Translations under genes and position numbers: made by a program
Shown: in pieces, positions 16,695 through 25,365 of the stretch
How the letters are laid out: each line of letters starts with the position of its first letter
Numbering within the stretch: position 1 is the stretch's first letter
Notes under the pieces: model-generated
Database searches by the model: none
Told to the model about the DNA's origin: nothing
What the model saw: only the letters and a program-made list of their open reading frames with translations
Source of the DNA: Chitinophagaceae bacterium
Lineage (GTDB): Bacteria > Bacteroidota > Bacteroidia > Chitinophagales > Chitinophagaceae
Assembly (NCBI GenBank): GCA_016710745.1
Contig: JADJVB010000012.1
Span: 310,001 to 374,000 of the forward strand
Direction: 5' to 3'
Length of the DNA: 64,000 bases

Positions 16695-18884
16695 ATGAAA
16701 AATAACTATTTTCTGAAATTGACGGCCCGATTACTTGTGTTGTTGATGGCCGTACCGATGTTGAGTGTGGCCCAAAATGATCTGTTTAAAGCCGAAACGG
16801 AAATAAAGATAAATGAACTGATCCGGCAAATGAGTTTGGCCGAAAAAGTGAATATGATTCACGCATCTTCGCCTTTTACTTCAGGGGGAGTAGCACGCCT
16901 GGGCATACCCGAATTTATTACCAGCGACGGGCCGCACGGTGTAAGGGCCGAGCATGGCCGCGATTGGGAACTCGATAATAATATACCGGATAGCGGTACC
17001 TACCTGCCGGTGGGTGTTTGCCTGGCGGCCACCTGGAACAAAGAACTGGGATATGAATTTGGCCGTGTATTGGGTAGTGAAGCCAATTATCGCGGAAAAG
17101 ATATTATACTGGGGCCAGGGATAAATATTATACGTTCGCCACTTAACGGGCGCAACTTCGAATACCTGAGTGAAGATCCTATACTTGTTTCAAAAATGGC
17201 GGTAGGCTCAATTAAGGGAATCCAGGATCAAGGTATTTCCTGTTGTGTAAAACATTTTGTTGCTAATAACCAGGAAACCAGACGGAATACCATTGATGTG
17301 CAAATGAGTGAAAGAGCCCTGCGGGAGATCTATCTTCCCGGTTTTAAAGCAGCGGTGCAGTTGGGCGGTGCTAATACGGTGATGAGTGCGTACAACAAAT
17401 TCAGGGGCCAGTGGGCATCGCATAGCCATTATTTGTTGAATAGTATTTTGAAAAAAGAATGGGTCTTTAAAGGTGTTGTAATCAGTGACTGGAATGCTGT
17501 ACACGCAACTCCGGAGCCACTCTGGAATGGACTTGACCTGGAAATGGGTACCGATCTGAGTATGATGCAGAACAGGCAATACAATAAATTTTATATGGCC
17601 GACCCGGCGATCAAGCTGGTAAATGAAGGTAAAATACCCGAATATTTAATTGATGATAAAGTTCGCCGTTTGCTTCGTGTCATGTACAAAACAAACATGC
17701 TGGGTGACCTCAAACGCATACAGGGAGAATATAATACAACAGCCCATCGCCAAACTGCCTTGCAGATCTCTGAAGAGGGAATAGTGTTGTTGAAAAATGA
17801 AAACAATTTTTTACCACTCAATAAAAAACAAAAAAGAACCATCGCTGTGATCGGATTCAATGCTGATCGTAAACAATCTTTGGGAGGCGGAAGTTCCCAG
17901 GTACGGGCTTTTTATGAAATTACACCCTTGGCCGGTCTGCAAAATATTGTTGGAAAAAATGTTACGATCAACTACGAACCCGGTTACGAAGTAAAGCGTA
18001 ACGGCGGGGCAAATACCGAACTAATGAATAGAGCAGTGGCCATAGCGTCCAAAGCAGACATGGTGATTTATGTTGGAGGCAGCTTTCACGGGTATACGCA
18101 TGATAACTGGAGCGACAACGCCTATGATGCAGAAGATACCGACAAACCGGATATGATGTTGCCTTTTGGGCAGGATGAACTTATTAAGGCAATATTAGCG
18201 GTAAATCCAAAAATGGTAGTGGTTATGGTTGGCGGGGGTGCAATGGATATGCGGCTTTGGATCAACGAAACACCTGCCATTATTCAAAGTTGGTACGCCG
18301 GTATGGAAGGCGGTCATGCGCTGGCCAGGATCATTTTTGGAGATGTAAATCCCTCAGGAAAATTGCCTATGACATTTCCTAAAAAGCTGGAAGATCACCC
18401 ATCTCAGGCGATGGGCGAATTTCCATATGACACCAGCGGCTTAGCCGTACATTATTACGACGATATATACGTGGGATACAGGTATTACGATACCTGGAAG
18501 GTGGTGCCTGAATTTGCTTTTGGTCACGGGTTGTCTTATACCAATTTTGAATACAGCAACCTCAATATATTAAACGAAAACGCAAAAGTCACGATCAGCT
18601 TTACGATAAAAAATACAGGTAAATTAGCCGGAGCGGAGATAGCACAGGTTTATGTGAAGCCCTATCAATCCGTTTTACCCAGGCCCGAGAAAGAACTGAA
18701 GGAGTTTGACAAGGTATATCTGGAACCGGGTGCATTTAAAACGGTGACCCTGCAATTAACTAACGACGACTTTTCTTATTTCGACGATCTCAAAAATACC
18801 TGGGTTATGGATCCGGGTAAGTATGGAATTCTGGTAGGCGCATCTTCCCGGGATATTAAGCTAAGCGGAATGCTGAGCAGATAG
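16695..18884 (+). CDS. GH3 beta-glucosidase, periplasmic
   Basis: A 729-residue exoglycosidase that removes terminal glucose from beta-gluco-oligosaccharides. A signal peptide (about residues 1-27, ending SVAQ) targets it to the periplasm. The GH3 N-terminal barrel carries the nucleophile in VISDWNAVH (Asp265), and KHFVANNQET is the usual substrate-site region. The second domain starts at EEGIVLLKNENNFLPL. A fibronectin-III-like C-terminal domain contains FTIKNTGKLAGAEIAQVYV. Length and domain order are those of a standard BglX-type GH3. It ends the PUL and starts right after hairpin element copy 2. Oligosaccharides entering through SusC would be trimmed here before uptake by the MFS carrier. 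Confidence 0.93.
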   Translation: MKNNYFLKLTARLLVLLMAVPMLSVAQNDLFKAETEIKINELIRQMSLAEKVNMIHASSPFTSGGVARLGIPEFITSDGPHGVRAEHGRDWELDNNIPDSGTYLPVGVCLAATWNKELGYEFGRVLGSEANYRGKDIILGPGINIIRSPLNGRNFEYLSEDPILVSKMAVGSIKGIQDQGISCCVKHFVANNQETRRNTIDVQMSERALREIYLPGFKAAVQLGGANTVMSAYNKFRGQWASHSHYLLNSILKKEWVFKGVVISDWNAVHATPEPLWNGLDLEMGTDLSMMQNRQYNKFYMADPAIKLVNEGKIPEYLIDDKVRRLLRVMYKTNMLGDLKRIQGEYNTTAHRQTALQISEEGIVLLKNENNFLPLNKKQKRTIAVIGFNADRKQSLGGGSSQVRAFYEITPLAGLQNIVGKNVTINYEPGYEVKRNGGANTELMNRAVAIASKADMVIYVGGSFHGYTHDNWSDNAYDAEDTDKPDMMLPFGQDELIKAILAVNPKMVVVMVGGGAMDMRLWINETPAIIQSWYAGMEGGHALARIIFGDVNPSGKLPMTFPKKLEDHPSQAMGEFPYDTSGLAVHYYDDIYVGYRYYDTWKVVPEFAFGHGLSYTNFEYSNLNILNENAKVTISFTIKNTGKLAGAEIAQVYVKPYQSVLPRPEKELKEFDKVYLEPGAFKTVTLQLTNDDFSYFDDLKNTWVMDPGKYGILVGASSRDIKLSGMLSR

Positions 18885-19264
18885 GTTAATTAAAAAACGG
18901 GAGTGGTGGAAACGTGCCAATTTTGCAAAATTATCTATTTAACATAATATTAATTATAGGTAATAAAATAACGTAAGCAAAAGATTGTTAACTAGTTACG
19001 ATGGACAAGTTAAATCGAATTATAGTTGAATCCTGAGTATTCTCTACTTCTTCTGAAACAAAATGAAATGGTTTTTTTTTAGAAAAACTGGATAAGCAGA
19101 CCAAGAAATACAATATTTTGATGCAAGACGCACCTGGAACTTCAATCACTGCGAGGGCACATTTATTTTGGAAAGCTGCCAGATAATGACCAGGGATGCC
19201 GTAACAAATCCGAAATGTTTCAGCTACGAAATTGCAACTGATGATCGGCACCAAACTGTTGAAT
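18885..19264. other. Gene-free stretch after the PUL
   Basis: 380 bases between GH3 and a minus-strand gene. Short open frames exist on both strands but none shows a signal peptide, domain or convincing codon pattern. The text around 19090-19170 gives fragments such as NFNHCEGTFILESCQI in one plus frame and could be decayed coding sequence, but I cannot assign it. No terminator or RNA gene is clear. Confidence 0.4.
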
Positions 19265-19777
19265 CTATTTTACTACGGTAAGACTGCCCTCACCGTTTTC
19301 TTTTTCTATATAATTCATCAGGTCACTTTGTACCAGCAATGGATTTACCCGGGTAACTTTAATTCGTCCGTTAAGGGCTTTAAAGTTTCTTGAACTGTTG
19401 GTTACAAAAAGTCCGCTCAAGGTCATTTCATTATTACAATCTACCAGGTCGAGTACATTTAACTGAATTACATTTTTGTTGGCTGCTATCGGATAATTAT
19501 TCTCAACGAGCAATGCGTCCTGCATGACTATTTTGCCATCTTTCGCGATCCTTACATGCAGTTTCTTGATTCCGTAATAGCGTTGGTTATCAATGATAAA
19601 CCAGGTGTGTGAGAACGCTGACAGCTTTCCCCCAGTCTGGTTTATAAAGATTTCATAATCAAGAGTTTGATTGGCTGTTTCATTAATCAGGCTTCCTTTC
19701 CAGAGCCCTGTTACATCCTGGCTGAATACAAAAATCGGGCAACATATTGCCACCAAAATGGGGAATAAACGTTTCAT
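19265..19777 (-). CDS. Conserved secreted protein of unknown function
   Basis: A 170-residue protein of unknown function. The open frame extends to 19807, but the Met at 19775-19777 directly begins a good signal peptide (MKRLFPILVAICCPIFVFSQ), so this start is preferred. The mature part is beta-rich (GLWKGSLINETANQTLDYEI, WFIIDNQRYYG), resembling small lipocalin-like or extracellular proteins of this phylum. No catalytic motif is visible. It is isolated: convergent with the GH3 gene and divergent from the sigma factor gene. There is no operon partner to suggest a role. Confidence 0.6.
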   Translation of the reverse strand: MKRLFPILVAICCPIFVFSQDVTGLWKGSLINETANQTLDYEIFINQTGGKLSAFSHTWFIIDNQRYYGIKKLHVRIAKDGKIVMQDALLVENNYPIAANKNVIQLNVLDLVDCNNEMTLSGLFVTNSSRNFKALNGRIKVTRVNPLLVQSDLMNYIEKENGEGSLTVVK

Positions 19778-20022
19778 AGGTTGGGTTTTAGAGGGTATTA
19801 TCAACATATAACGAATATTTCGAGGCTTTTATTTTATAAAATATATTTTATTTATTATTCGAAGAGCTCAATTTAAATAAGAAAAATAAGGGCAGCCTGA
19901 TCAGTATACAGGTATTGGTCATTTTTACGAATGAAAAACGGCTAAATAGAGTACAAATAAGTTGGTCAATCACTTCAGTAAAATCTTGTTGTATATTGCG
20001 GCGAAAACAGGCCCCACGAGCA

Positions 20023-20562
20023 ATGATTGATGAGTTGCATTTCGAAAACCTGTACAACGGGTATAAAAAACTCGTTTACAATATGTGCCTGCATTATGTG
20101 CTCAATGCCGAAGATGCGCAGGATATCACGCAGGAAGTTTTTGTAAAAGTACACCAGCGATATAGTCAATACGACCCGAAAGCGGCATCCGAAAAAACCT
20201 GGATCTGCCGGATAGCTATCAACCATTGCCTCGATTTTATCAAATCAAAAAAAACAAAAAAGCGGTTTGGGTTTATCAGTTCGTTATTTCACCAGGATAG
20301 TGATGAACAGGTAATCGATGCCCTAGAAATAAATCACCCGGGTGTGGAGGCCGAACATAAAGAAGCCTTAACCAAACTTCTCCAAATCATTTATGCGCTT
20401 CCTGAAAATCAAAAAACAGCGATCATTTTAAGTAAAATAGAAGATCGGCCGCAAAAGGAAGTCGCGGAGATCATGAATACCAGTGTAAAAGCAGTTGAAT
20501 CGTTGCTGCAACGGGCCAAACAAACCATTCATAAAAATTTAACAAATACCGAAGGGTTATAA
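20023..20562 (+). CDS. ECF RNA polymerase sigma factor
   Basis: A 179-residue extracytoplasmic-function sigma factor. The open frame starts at 19915, but the first 36 codons look unlike protein, and ATG 20023 begins MIDELHFENLYNGYKKLVYN, the normal sigma region 2 start. Region 2 includes NAEDAQDITQEVFVKVHQRY (core-binding helix). Region 4 includes LPENQKTAIILSKIEDRPQK and VAEIMNTSVKAVESLLQRAK, the helix-turn-helix that reads the -35 element. It is followed 23 bases later by a small membrane protein and then a Spy/CnrX-like protein. That order recalls sigma, anti-sigma and sensor units of the CnrYXH type, suggesting an envelope or metal stress response. Confidence 0.9.
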   Translation: MIDELHFENLYNGYKKLVYNMCLHYVLNAEDAQDITQEVFVKVHQRYSQYDPKAASEKTWICRIAINHCLDFIKSKKTKKRFGFISSLFHQDSDEQVIDALEINHPGVEAEHKEALTKLLQIIYALPENQKTAIILSKIEDRPQKEVAEIMNTSVKAVESLLQRAKQTIHKNLTNTEGL

Positions 20563-20585
20563 AAAAACAGTCGTATAAAATAAAG

Positions 20586-20891
20586 ATGGAGGATAATAAT
20601 ATAGATAATAAACTGGATGCGCTGAAGCTCATCGAAGCGGTGGATGCCCCACCCTTTCTGTTAACCCGTATCAGGCAGCGGATACAAAACCAGGAACTGG
20701 TAAAGGCGCCCGTTAAATGGAAACTGGCTTTTGCATTTACCTCCGTTGTCTTATTGGCTTTAAATATCGCCATTTTATTTAAGTCGGCCGGAAATAATGA
20801 CGAAAAACCTGCTACTGACGGTAAAACTTCCATTGAAACAGTTGTTAGCTCAATGAATCTATCAACTAGCAGTAACTTTTACTATGAGTAA
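20586..20891 (+). CDS. Small single-pass membrane protein, possible anti-sigma factor
   Basis: A 101-residue protein. Residues 1-44 are charged and cytoplasmic (NKLDALKLIEAVDAPPFLLT, then RIRQRIQNQE), about 45-66 form one membrane helix (LAFAFTSVVLLALNIAILF), and a short tail lies outside. It sits between the ECF sigma gene and the Spy/CnrX-like gene, overlapping the latter by 8 bases, which implies translational coupling. No zinc-binding anti-sigma motif (HxxxCxxC) is present. A CnrY-like role, binding the sigma factor by its N-terminal segment, is therefore inferred only from gene order and topology. Confidence 0.65.
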   Translation: MEDNNIDNKLDALKLIEAVDAPPFLLTRIRQRIQNQELVKAPVKWKLAFAFTSVVLLALNIAILFKSAGNNDEKPATDGKTSIETVVSSMNLSTSSNFYYE

Positions 20892-21366
20892 AACAAAATT
20901 ATTAAGCATAGCCGTAATCGGGCTGATGGTTATCAATATTGGTATCGTTGGCTTTTTGTTGATCAAAAAACCACCCATGCCGCCCGGGGGACGCCCACCA
21001 ATGCCCGAAGCTGGCCCCAAAAAAATAATTGCCGAACGACTGGATTTTGATAAAGAACAGGTGGCAGCATTTGAGAAACTGGTTGAAGCGCATCAAACTT
21101 CGGTAAAAGCCCTGGGTGATAGTATCAAAATTGCGAAAAATAATCTCTTTCTGACATTGCAAAGTGAAACCTTTGCCGGCAAAGATTCGCTGGTTAATCT
21201 GCTGGGCGCTTTACAAAAGCAGATGGAGTTGCTGCATTACCAGCATTTTACTGATCTAAAAAAGATTTGCAGACCTGATCAACTGAACAGGTACAATGAT
21301 TTAACCAGTGAACTGGCAAGTTTTTTTGGCGCCGGTAAAAATGGTCCGCCACCACCACAGCATTAA
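20884..21366 (+). CDS. Spy/CpxP/CnrX-like periplasmic sensor protein
   Basis: A 160-residue protein with an N-terminal membrane anchor (about 5-27). A Pro/Gly-rich linker follows (MPPGGRPPMPEAGP), then a long helical domain: ERLDFDKEQVAAFEKLVEAH, repeated helical segments and RPDQLNRYNDLTSELAS. This is the layout of the periplasmic heavy-metal-sensor / Spy superfamily, in which two helical hairpins bind metals or unfolded proteins. It ends PPPPQH. It is the third gene of the sigma unit and overlaps the small membrane protein gene, so it may signal to the sigma factor through that protein. Chaperone versus metal-sensing function cannot be decided. Confidence 0.7.
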   Translation: MSKTKLLSIAVIGLMVINIGIVGFLLIKKPPMPPGGRPPMPEAGPKKIIAERLDFDKEQVAAFEKLVEAHQTSVKALGDSIKIAKNNLFLTLQSETFAGKDSLVNLLGALQKQMELLHYQHFTDLKKICRPDQLNRYNDLTSELASFFGAGKNGPPPPQH

Positions 21367-21550
21367 AAAAAGGATCTCCCTATATTCAATCAACCAAACA
21401 AAAAAAAACATTGGTTGAGCCACGAGCATGGGTGCCAAAGGAACCTTTACCCGGCAAACAACGGGATTCACCATTTATATCATTTCCCCAATGAAGCGCA
21501 TTTGAATGCACTCCTATCTTTTAATACAGGATATTCCCCCTAACTAAGCG

Positions 21551-21558
21551 TATTTTTG
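21551..21558 (+). promoter_or_regulatory. TAnnTTTG -7 promoter element of the helicase gene
   Basis: TATTTTTG matches the Bacteroidota -7 consensus TAnnTTTG and lies 5 bases before the ATG at 21564, implying a leaderless or nearly leaderless mRNA. No good TTG was seen at the -33 position. Confidence 0.45.
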
Positions 21559-21563
21559 CAGCT

Positions 21564-22883
21564 ATGCAACAAATTAATATACCGCTTATTTTAAACAGCC
21601 TTGGTTTTGAAAAGCTGAATGAAATTCAGCAGTCTTCCCTGGAAGCCAATGCCAAAAACGATAATATAGTCCTTTTGTCGGCTACTGGCTCGGGCAAGAC
21701 CCTGGCTTTTTTATTGCCGCTTTTAGAAACTTTAAATCCTGAAATAGACAAGGTGCAGGCCCTGATCATTGTGCCCAGCCGTGAATTGGCAATACAAATA
21801 GATGATGTATTTCGTAAAATGCAAACTGGTTTTAAGGTAACACTCTGTTACGGAGGACATAAAAGGGAAACCGAAGAAAATAATTTAGTTGAAGCCCCTG
21901 CCCTTATTATCGGAACTGCCGGGCGTTTGGCTGATCACATCCGCCGCAATAATTTTGCCCTGGATAATATAACCACACTGGTGCTGGATGAATTTGACAA
22001 ATCGCTGGAGTTGGGTTTCACAGAGGAAATGTCATTTATTATCGGGTCATTAAAAAATGTAAAAAAGAGAATGCTCACTTCGGCAACCTATGCCGTGCCG
22101 GTGCCGGATTTTATCGGCCTTAAAGATCCTATTCGTCTTGATTTTTTACCCGAAACCGCTGCCGCTGAAAATACGCTGGAGATTAAAACAATTTTTAGTC
22201 CGGATAAAGACAAGATCGATACACTTTTTAAACTGATCTGTTACCTGGGCAACAGGTCTACAGTAATTTTCTGCAATCACCGGGTTTCGGTTGAGCGTAC
22301 CAGTAACCTGTTATCGGAAAAAGGGATATTAAATGTATTCTACCACGGCGGTATGGAACAGCAGGAAAGGGATAGTGCTCTATGTAAATTCAGAAACGGA
22401 ACCAGTGATATTTTGGTAACAACCGACCTGGCGTCCCGTGGCCTGGACATACCTAATATCCGCTACATTGTACATTATCATCTACCCGATACCGAAGATG
22501 CATTCACTCACCGTAATGGCCGTACAGCACGTATGGATGCCACAGGAACCGCCATTATCATCTTATCGGCGGAGGAAAAACTCCCCGGTTATGTTGGCGA
22601 AGTAAACAACATTGAAATTACCCGGGAGCATCCGGTACCTGATAAACCGAAATGGAGTACGTTATTCATTGCGGCAGGGAAAAAAGATAAAGTGAACAAA
22701 ATTGATATCGTTGGTTTTCTGTCTAAAAAAGGCCAGCTCAAGAAAGAAGATATTGGCTTAATTGAGGTTAAGGACTTTTTTAGTTTTGTGGCCGTTCGAA
22801 AAGTAAAGGTTGGGCATGTTTTGGAATTGATCAAAAATGAAAAGATCAAGAACAAAAATGTTAAGATTGAAATAGCCCGGTGA
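21564..22883 (+). CDS. DbpA-like DEAD-box RNA helicase
   Basis: A 439-residue ATP-dependent RNA helicase. The motifs run in order: Q-motif region (IQQSSLEA), motif I ATGSGKT (40-46), Ia PSRELAI, Ib-like GTAGRL, motif II DEFD (142-145, instead of DEAD), motif III SAT (173-175), VTTDLASRGLDIP, and motif VI HRNGRTAR. The last 65 residues (KIDIVGFLSKKGQLKKEDIG, then VAVRKVKVGHVLELI) look like the DbpA RNA-binding domain that targets 23S rRNA hairpin 92 in ribosome assembly. The DEFD variant keeps both acidic residues at positions 1-2 and the final Asp, so activity is expected. It is convergent with the peroxidase gene, the stops being 5 bases apart. Confidence 0.88.
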   Translation: MQQINIPLILNSLGFEKLNEIQQSSLEANAKNDNIVLLSATGSGKTLAFLLPLLETLNPEIDKVQALIIVPSRELAIQIDDVFRKMQTGFKVTLCYGGHKRETEENNLVEAPALIIGTAGRLADHIRRNNFALDNITTLVLDEFDKSLELGFTEEMSFIIGSLKNVKKRMLTSATYAVPVPDFIGLKDPIRLDFLPETAAAENTLEIKTIFSPDKDKIDTLFKLICYLGNRSTVIFCNHRVSVERTSNLLSEKGILNVFYHGGMEQQERDSALCKFRNGTSDILVTTDLASRGLDIPNIRYIVHYHLPDTEDAFTHRNGRTARMDATGTAIIILSAEEKLPGYVGEVNNIEITREHPVPDKPKWSTLFIAAGKKDKVNKIDIVGFLSKKGQLKKEDIGLIEVKDFFSFVAVRKVKVGHVLELIKNEKIKNKNVKIEIAR

Positions 22884-22888
22884 TTTCA

Positions 22889-24088
22889 CTAAAACGGACT
22901 TCCCCATTTTCTATCAGCATATACATTTGTACCCGACAGGGTTTGTAAGAAAGCTACCAATGCCGATTGTTCGGCTCCGGTTAAATTGAGTTTTTGACCC
23001 TGTCCGTTGGGCCTGAGTCTTGGATCGAGGTTTGTATTTCCCGGTGCCAGGTTAATCGTATTATAATGACCTACTGCAACCTGCAATGTAGCTAAATTGG
23101 CGGTATGCATCAGCGGGCCGTTTTCGATACCGGCAGTGTTCACAACATCTCTTAAACTGGGGGCCCTGGTAACCGTAATATCAATACCAACTCCGGGAAA
23201 TATACGGCCAATAATTCCATTGTTACCGGTATTGGGATCAATGTCAAATTCCGGTGCGTTATGGCATCCATTGCATCCGGCACCACCACCAATTCGGTTT
23301 CCACCCGGATCAAATACCGGCGGCGTTAAAAAAAGCTGCTTACCCAGGTTCTCCTGTGCTGTGAAATTTGGAAAATTTTGCATATCGTTAGGTACCACTG
23401 AGCGACCTGCATCATATTTAGAGTCGAAAGACTGAATACTCCTGACAAATTGAGCCATGCATTCCTGTAACCTGGCTTCAGTTACAGTAATATCTCCATA
23501 AACAAATTTAAAAAGTTCGTTATAATAGCCAATGGCCTGTAGTTTGGCCAGCAGGTTATTAATATCGGGCCTTCCGCTTTGTCCGCTAAAACCCATTTCT
23601 GCATGGTCCTTTACCGGTGTGGTGGTCTGTTGTTCCAGCGTAGCGGCCCGTTCGTCCCAAAAGAATTTTCTTTCTACGGCAAAACGGCCGTTGATCAGTC
23701 GCATAGAATGCCTGGCTGTTAGTCCGCCTGCTACGCCCCCGCTGGATATGGCCGTATCGCTGAAAGCAAACTGCTGTTTATGGCAACTACCGCAGGCAAT
23801 TGTATTATCAAAGCTTAAGTTTTTATCGTAAAATAAAACCCTGCCCAATGTGGCTTTGGCATCGGTTATATTATTAGGGCCGGTATTGTCTTTGTTGATA
23901 TATACCGGTTTTACCTGGTTGGCATAGTTGGCCAGGTTGGCTGGATCTATGTTAGTTCGAAATGCCGCTTTTATCGCCGCATAGGGATCGGTTAATACGG
24001 GTGTGGTGGTGCTGTCATTTTTTGAACAACTGGCAATTATAATCACCAAACTGATAATCAGGCCAAATAAGTACTGAACTTTGGTCAT
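22889..24088 (-). CDS. Di-haem cytochrome c peroxidase (MauG/CcpA family) lipoprotein
   Basis: A 399-residue exported protein with a lipobox (IIIASC, Cys21). Two c-type haem sites are visible, CGSCH at 99-103 and CNGCH at 272-276, the pattern of bacterial di-haem peroxidases that reduce hydrogen peroxide with electrons from c-type cytochromes. Other family signs are LGRVLFYDKNLSFDNTIAC before haem 1 and HNAPEFD after haem 2. MauG-type oxidases share this fold, so peroxidase is the likely but not proven activity. It stands alone: the neighbours are a convergent helicase gene and, upstream on the same strand after 134 bases, lpxK. Confidence 0.9.
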   Translation of the reverse strand: MTKVQYLFGLIISLVIIIASCSKNDSTTTPVLTDPYAAIKAAFRTNIDPANLANYANQVKPVYINKDNTGPNNITDAKATLGRVLFYDKNLSFDNTIACGSCHKQQFAFSDTAISSGGVAGGLTARHSMRLINGRFAVERKFFWDERAATLEQQTTTPVKDHAEMGFSGQSGRPDINNLLAKLQAIGYYNELFKFVYGDITVTEARLQECMAQFVRSIQSFDSKYDAGRSVVPNDMQNFPNFTAQENLGKQLFLTPPVFDPGGNRIGGGAGCNGCHNAPEFDIDPNTGNNGIIGRIFPGVGIDITVTRAPSLRDVVNTAGIENGPLMHTANLATLQVAVGHYNTINLAPGNTNLDPRLRPNGQGQKLNLTGAEQSALVAFLQTLSGTNVYADRKWGSPF

Positions 24089-24222
24089 AAAACGGTTTTG
24101 TTAATGTTAGGGTTTACTGTCAGACTGCAATATATTGACAAAGTTTAATCTCTCTGTCTTTAACATCACGGTGCCTGTTATATTGTACGCATTTAAATAA
24201 AAATTCCTTCGGCAGATACATT

Positions 24223-25275
24223 TTATTTTTTAAACCCATTGATAAAGGTCAAAACAGAATGGTTAAAGTTTTCGGCTTCGCTGAACATAAATTCATGTTC
24301 GATGGGGATCACATAGATCGGGAAATCAACTAAATCGGCTCTGAATTTCTCCAGTCTTACCGCGTCTTTTTCTGTAGTAAGAACAAGTTTTTTTTCTGTA
24401 TTTATTTTTTCGAACTGTTGCCTGATTTCTTTAAGGTCATTGCTGTGGAAGATATGGTGATCGGCATAACGCAGCATATCATAACTATCGGCATGTTCGG
24501 TCAGGAATTTTTTCAGTGGAGCAGGGTTAGCTATGCCACAAACAAGCAGGATTCCGCAATCGGCACTAATTTCAATGGTTTCTTTCGAAAAAAGATGAAA
24601 ACAGGTGCCATATTTGATGGATGTAAAATAGATGGATTGCCCTTCTGTCGGGTCTATTTCCGCGATAACGGCATTTTTTTGAGACAGCGACAGTCCGGGA
24701 TCGCACTTCGTAACTACGATAATATCTGCTCTCTTATTACTGCTTCTTACATCACGCAGATCACCGGCCGGCAAAATAAAATCCCGGGTATATAAATTTT
24801 TATGTTCGGTAAGGATGATATTGAGTCCTGCTTTTACCGGGCGGTGCTGAAAGGCATCGTCTAAAATGATGACTTCGGTTTCGGGCTTTTGGTGTAATAA
24901 TTGGGGAATAGCCACCATTCTTTCTTCACCAACAGCAACCGTAATATCTTTGAATTTTTGGTGAAACTGCATCGGCTCATCCCCGATTTCCAACGCAGTT
25001 GTATCATCATCAGCAATGGCAAAGCCGGTAGTTTTTCTTTTATATCCGCGGCTCAACGTGGCTGTTTTAAAGCGATCTTTTAATAAGCGAATCAAATATT
25101 CTGTCATCGGTGTTTTACCTGTTCCACCTACAGCCAGGTTGCCAACACAGATGACCGGGAAATTAAAGGAAGATGACCTCAGTATGTTTCGGTCGTATAA
25201 TTTGTTTCGCAGCCAAATGATGCTGCCATATATCCAGCTAACGGGTAATAGAAGGTATCTGAAGCTTTTTAACAA
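24223..25275 (-). CDS. lpxK: Tetraacyldisaccharide 4'-kinase (lipid A synthesis)
   Basis: A 350-residue membrane-associated kinase that phosphorylates the 4' position of the lipid A disaccharide precursor. The Walker A motif is GNLAVGGTGKTP (45-56). Other LpxK features are TLSRGYKR, LEIGDEPMQ, ILDDAFQHR and VTKCDPGLS. An N-terminal hydrophobic segment (about 8-22) anchors it to the inner membrane. It is downstream of rsmD on the same strand, separated by 90 bases that hold a GGATACT-type repeat. The length is normal for Bacteroidota LpxK. Confidence 0.95.
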   Translation of the reverse strand: MLKSFRYLLLPVSWIYGSIIWLRNKLYDRNILRSSSFNFPVICVGNLAVGGTGKTPMTEYLIRLLKDRFKTATLSRGYKRKTTGFAIADDDTTALEIGDEPMQFHQKFKDITVAVGEERMVAIPQLLHQKPETEVIILDDAFQHRPVKAGLNIILTEHKNLYTRDFILPAGDLRDVRSSNKRADIIVVTKCDPGLSLSQKNAVIAEIDPTEGQSIYFTSIKYGTCFHLFSKETIEISADCGILLVCGIANPAPLKKFLTEHADSYDMLRYADHHIFHSNDLKEIRQQFEKINTEKKLVLTTEKDAVRLEKFRADLVDFPIYVIPIEHEFMFSEAENFNHSVLTFINGFKK

Positions 25276-25310
25276 ATTGGTTTATTAGTTTGTTATGTAA
25301 AATTTATTTC

Positions 25311-25359
25311 TGATACTGGATACTAGATTCTGGATTCTGGATTCTGGATACTGGTTGCC
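25311..25359. repeat. GGATACT-type intergenic repeat, copy 1
   Basis: Short imperfect units (TGATACT, GGATACT, AGATTCT, GGATTCT, GGATTCT, GGATACT) run head to tail between lpxK and rsmD. Related clusters occur at 35041-35110, 54909-55065 and 58692-58770. Confidence 0.75.
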
Positions 25360-25365
25360 AAACCA

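Noticed and set aside
18988..19254. 88-codon minus-strand ORF after GH3
   Set aside because: No signal peptide, domain or neighbour support; opposite-strand frames look equally random. A decayed gene is possible but unproven.
21390..21418. TCAACCAA / TTGGTTGA inverted repeat as a terminator
   Set aside because: The stem is AT-rich, the loop is long and there is no T run after it on the plus strand; it is too weak to call.
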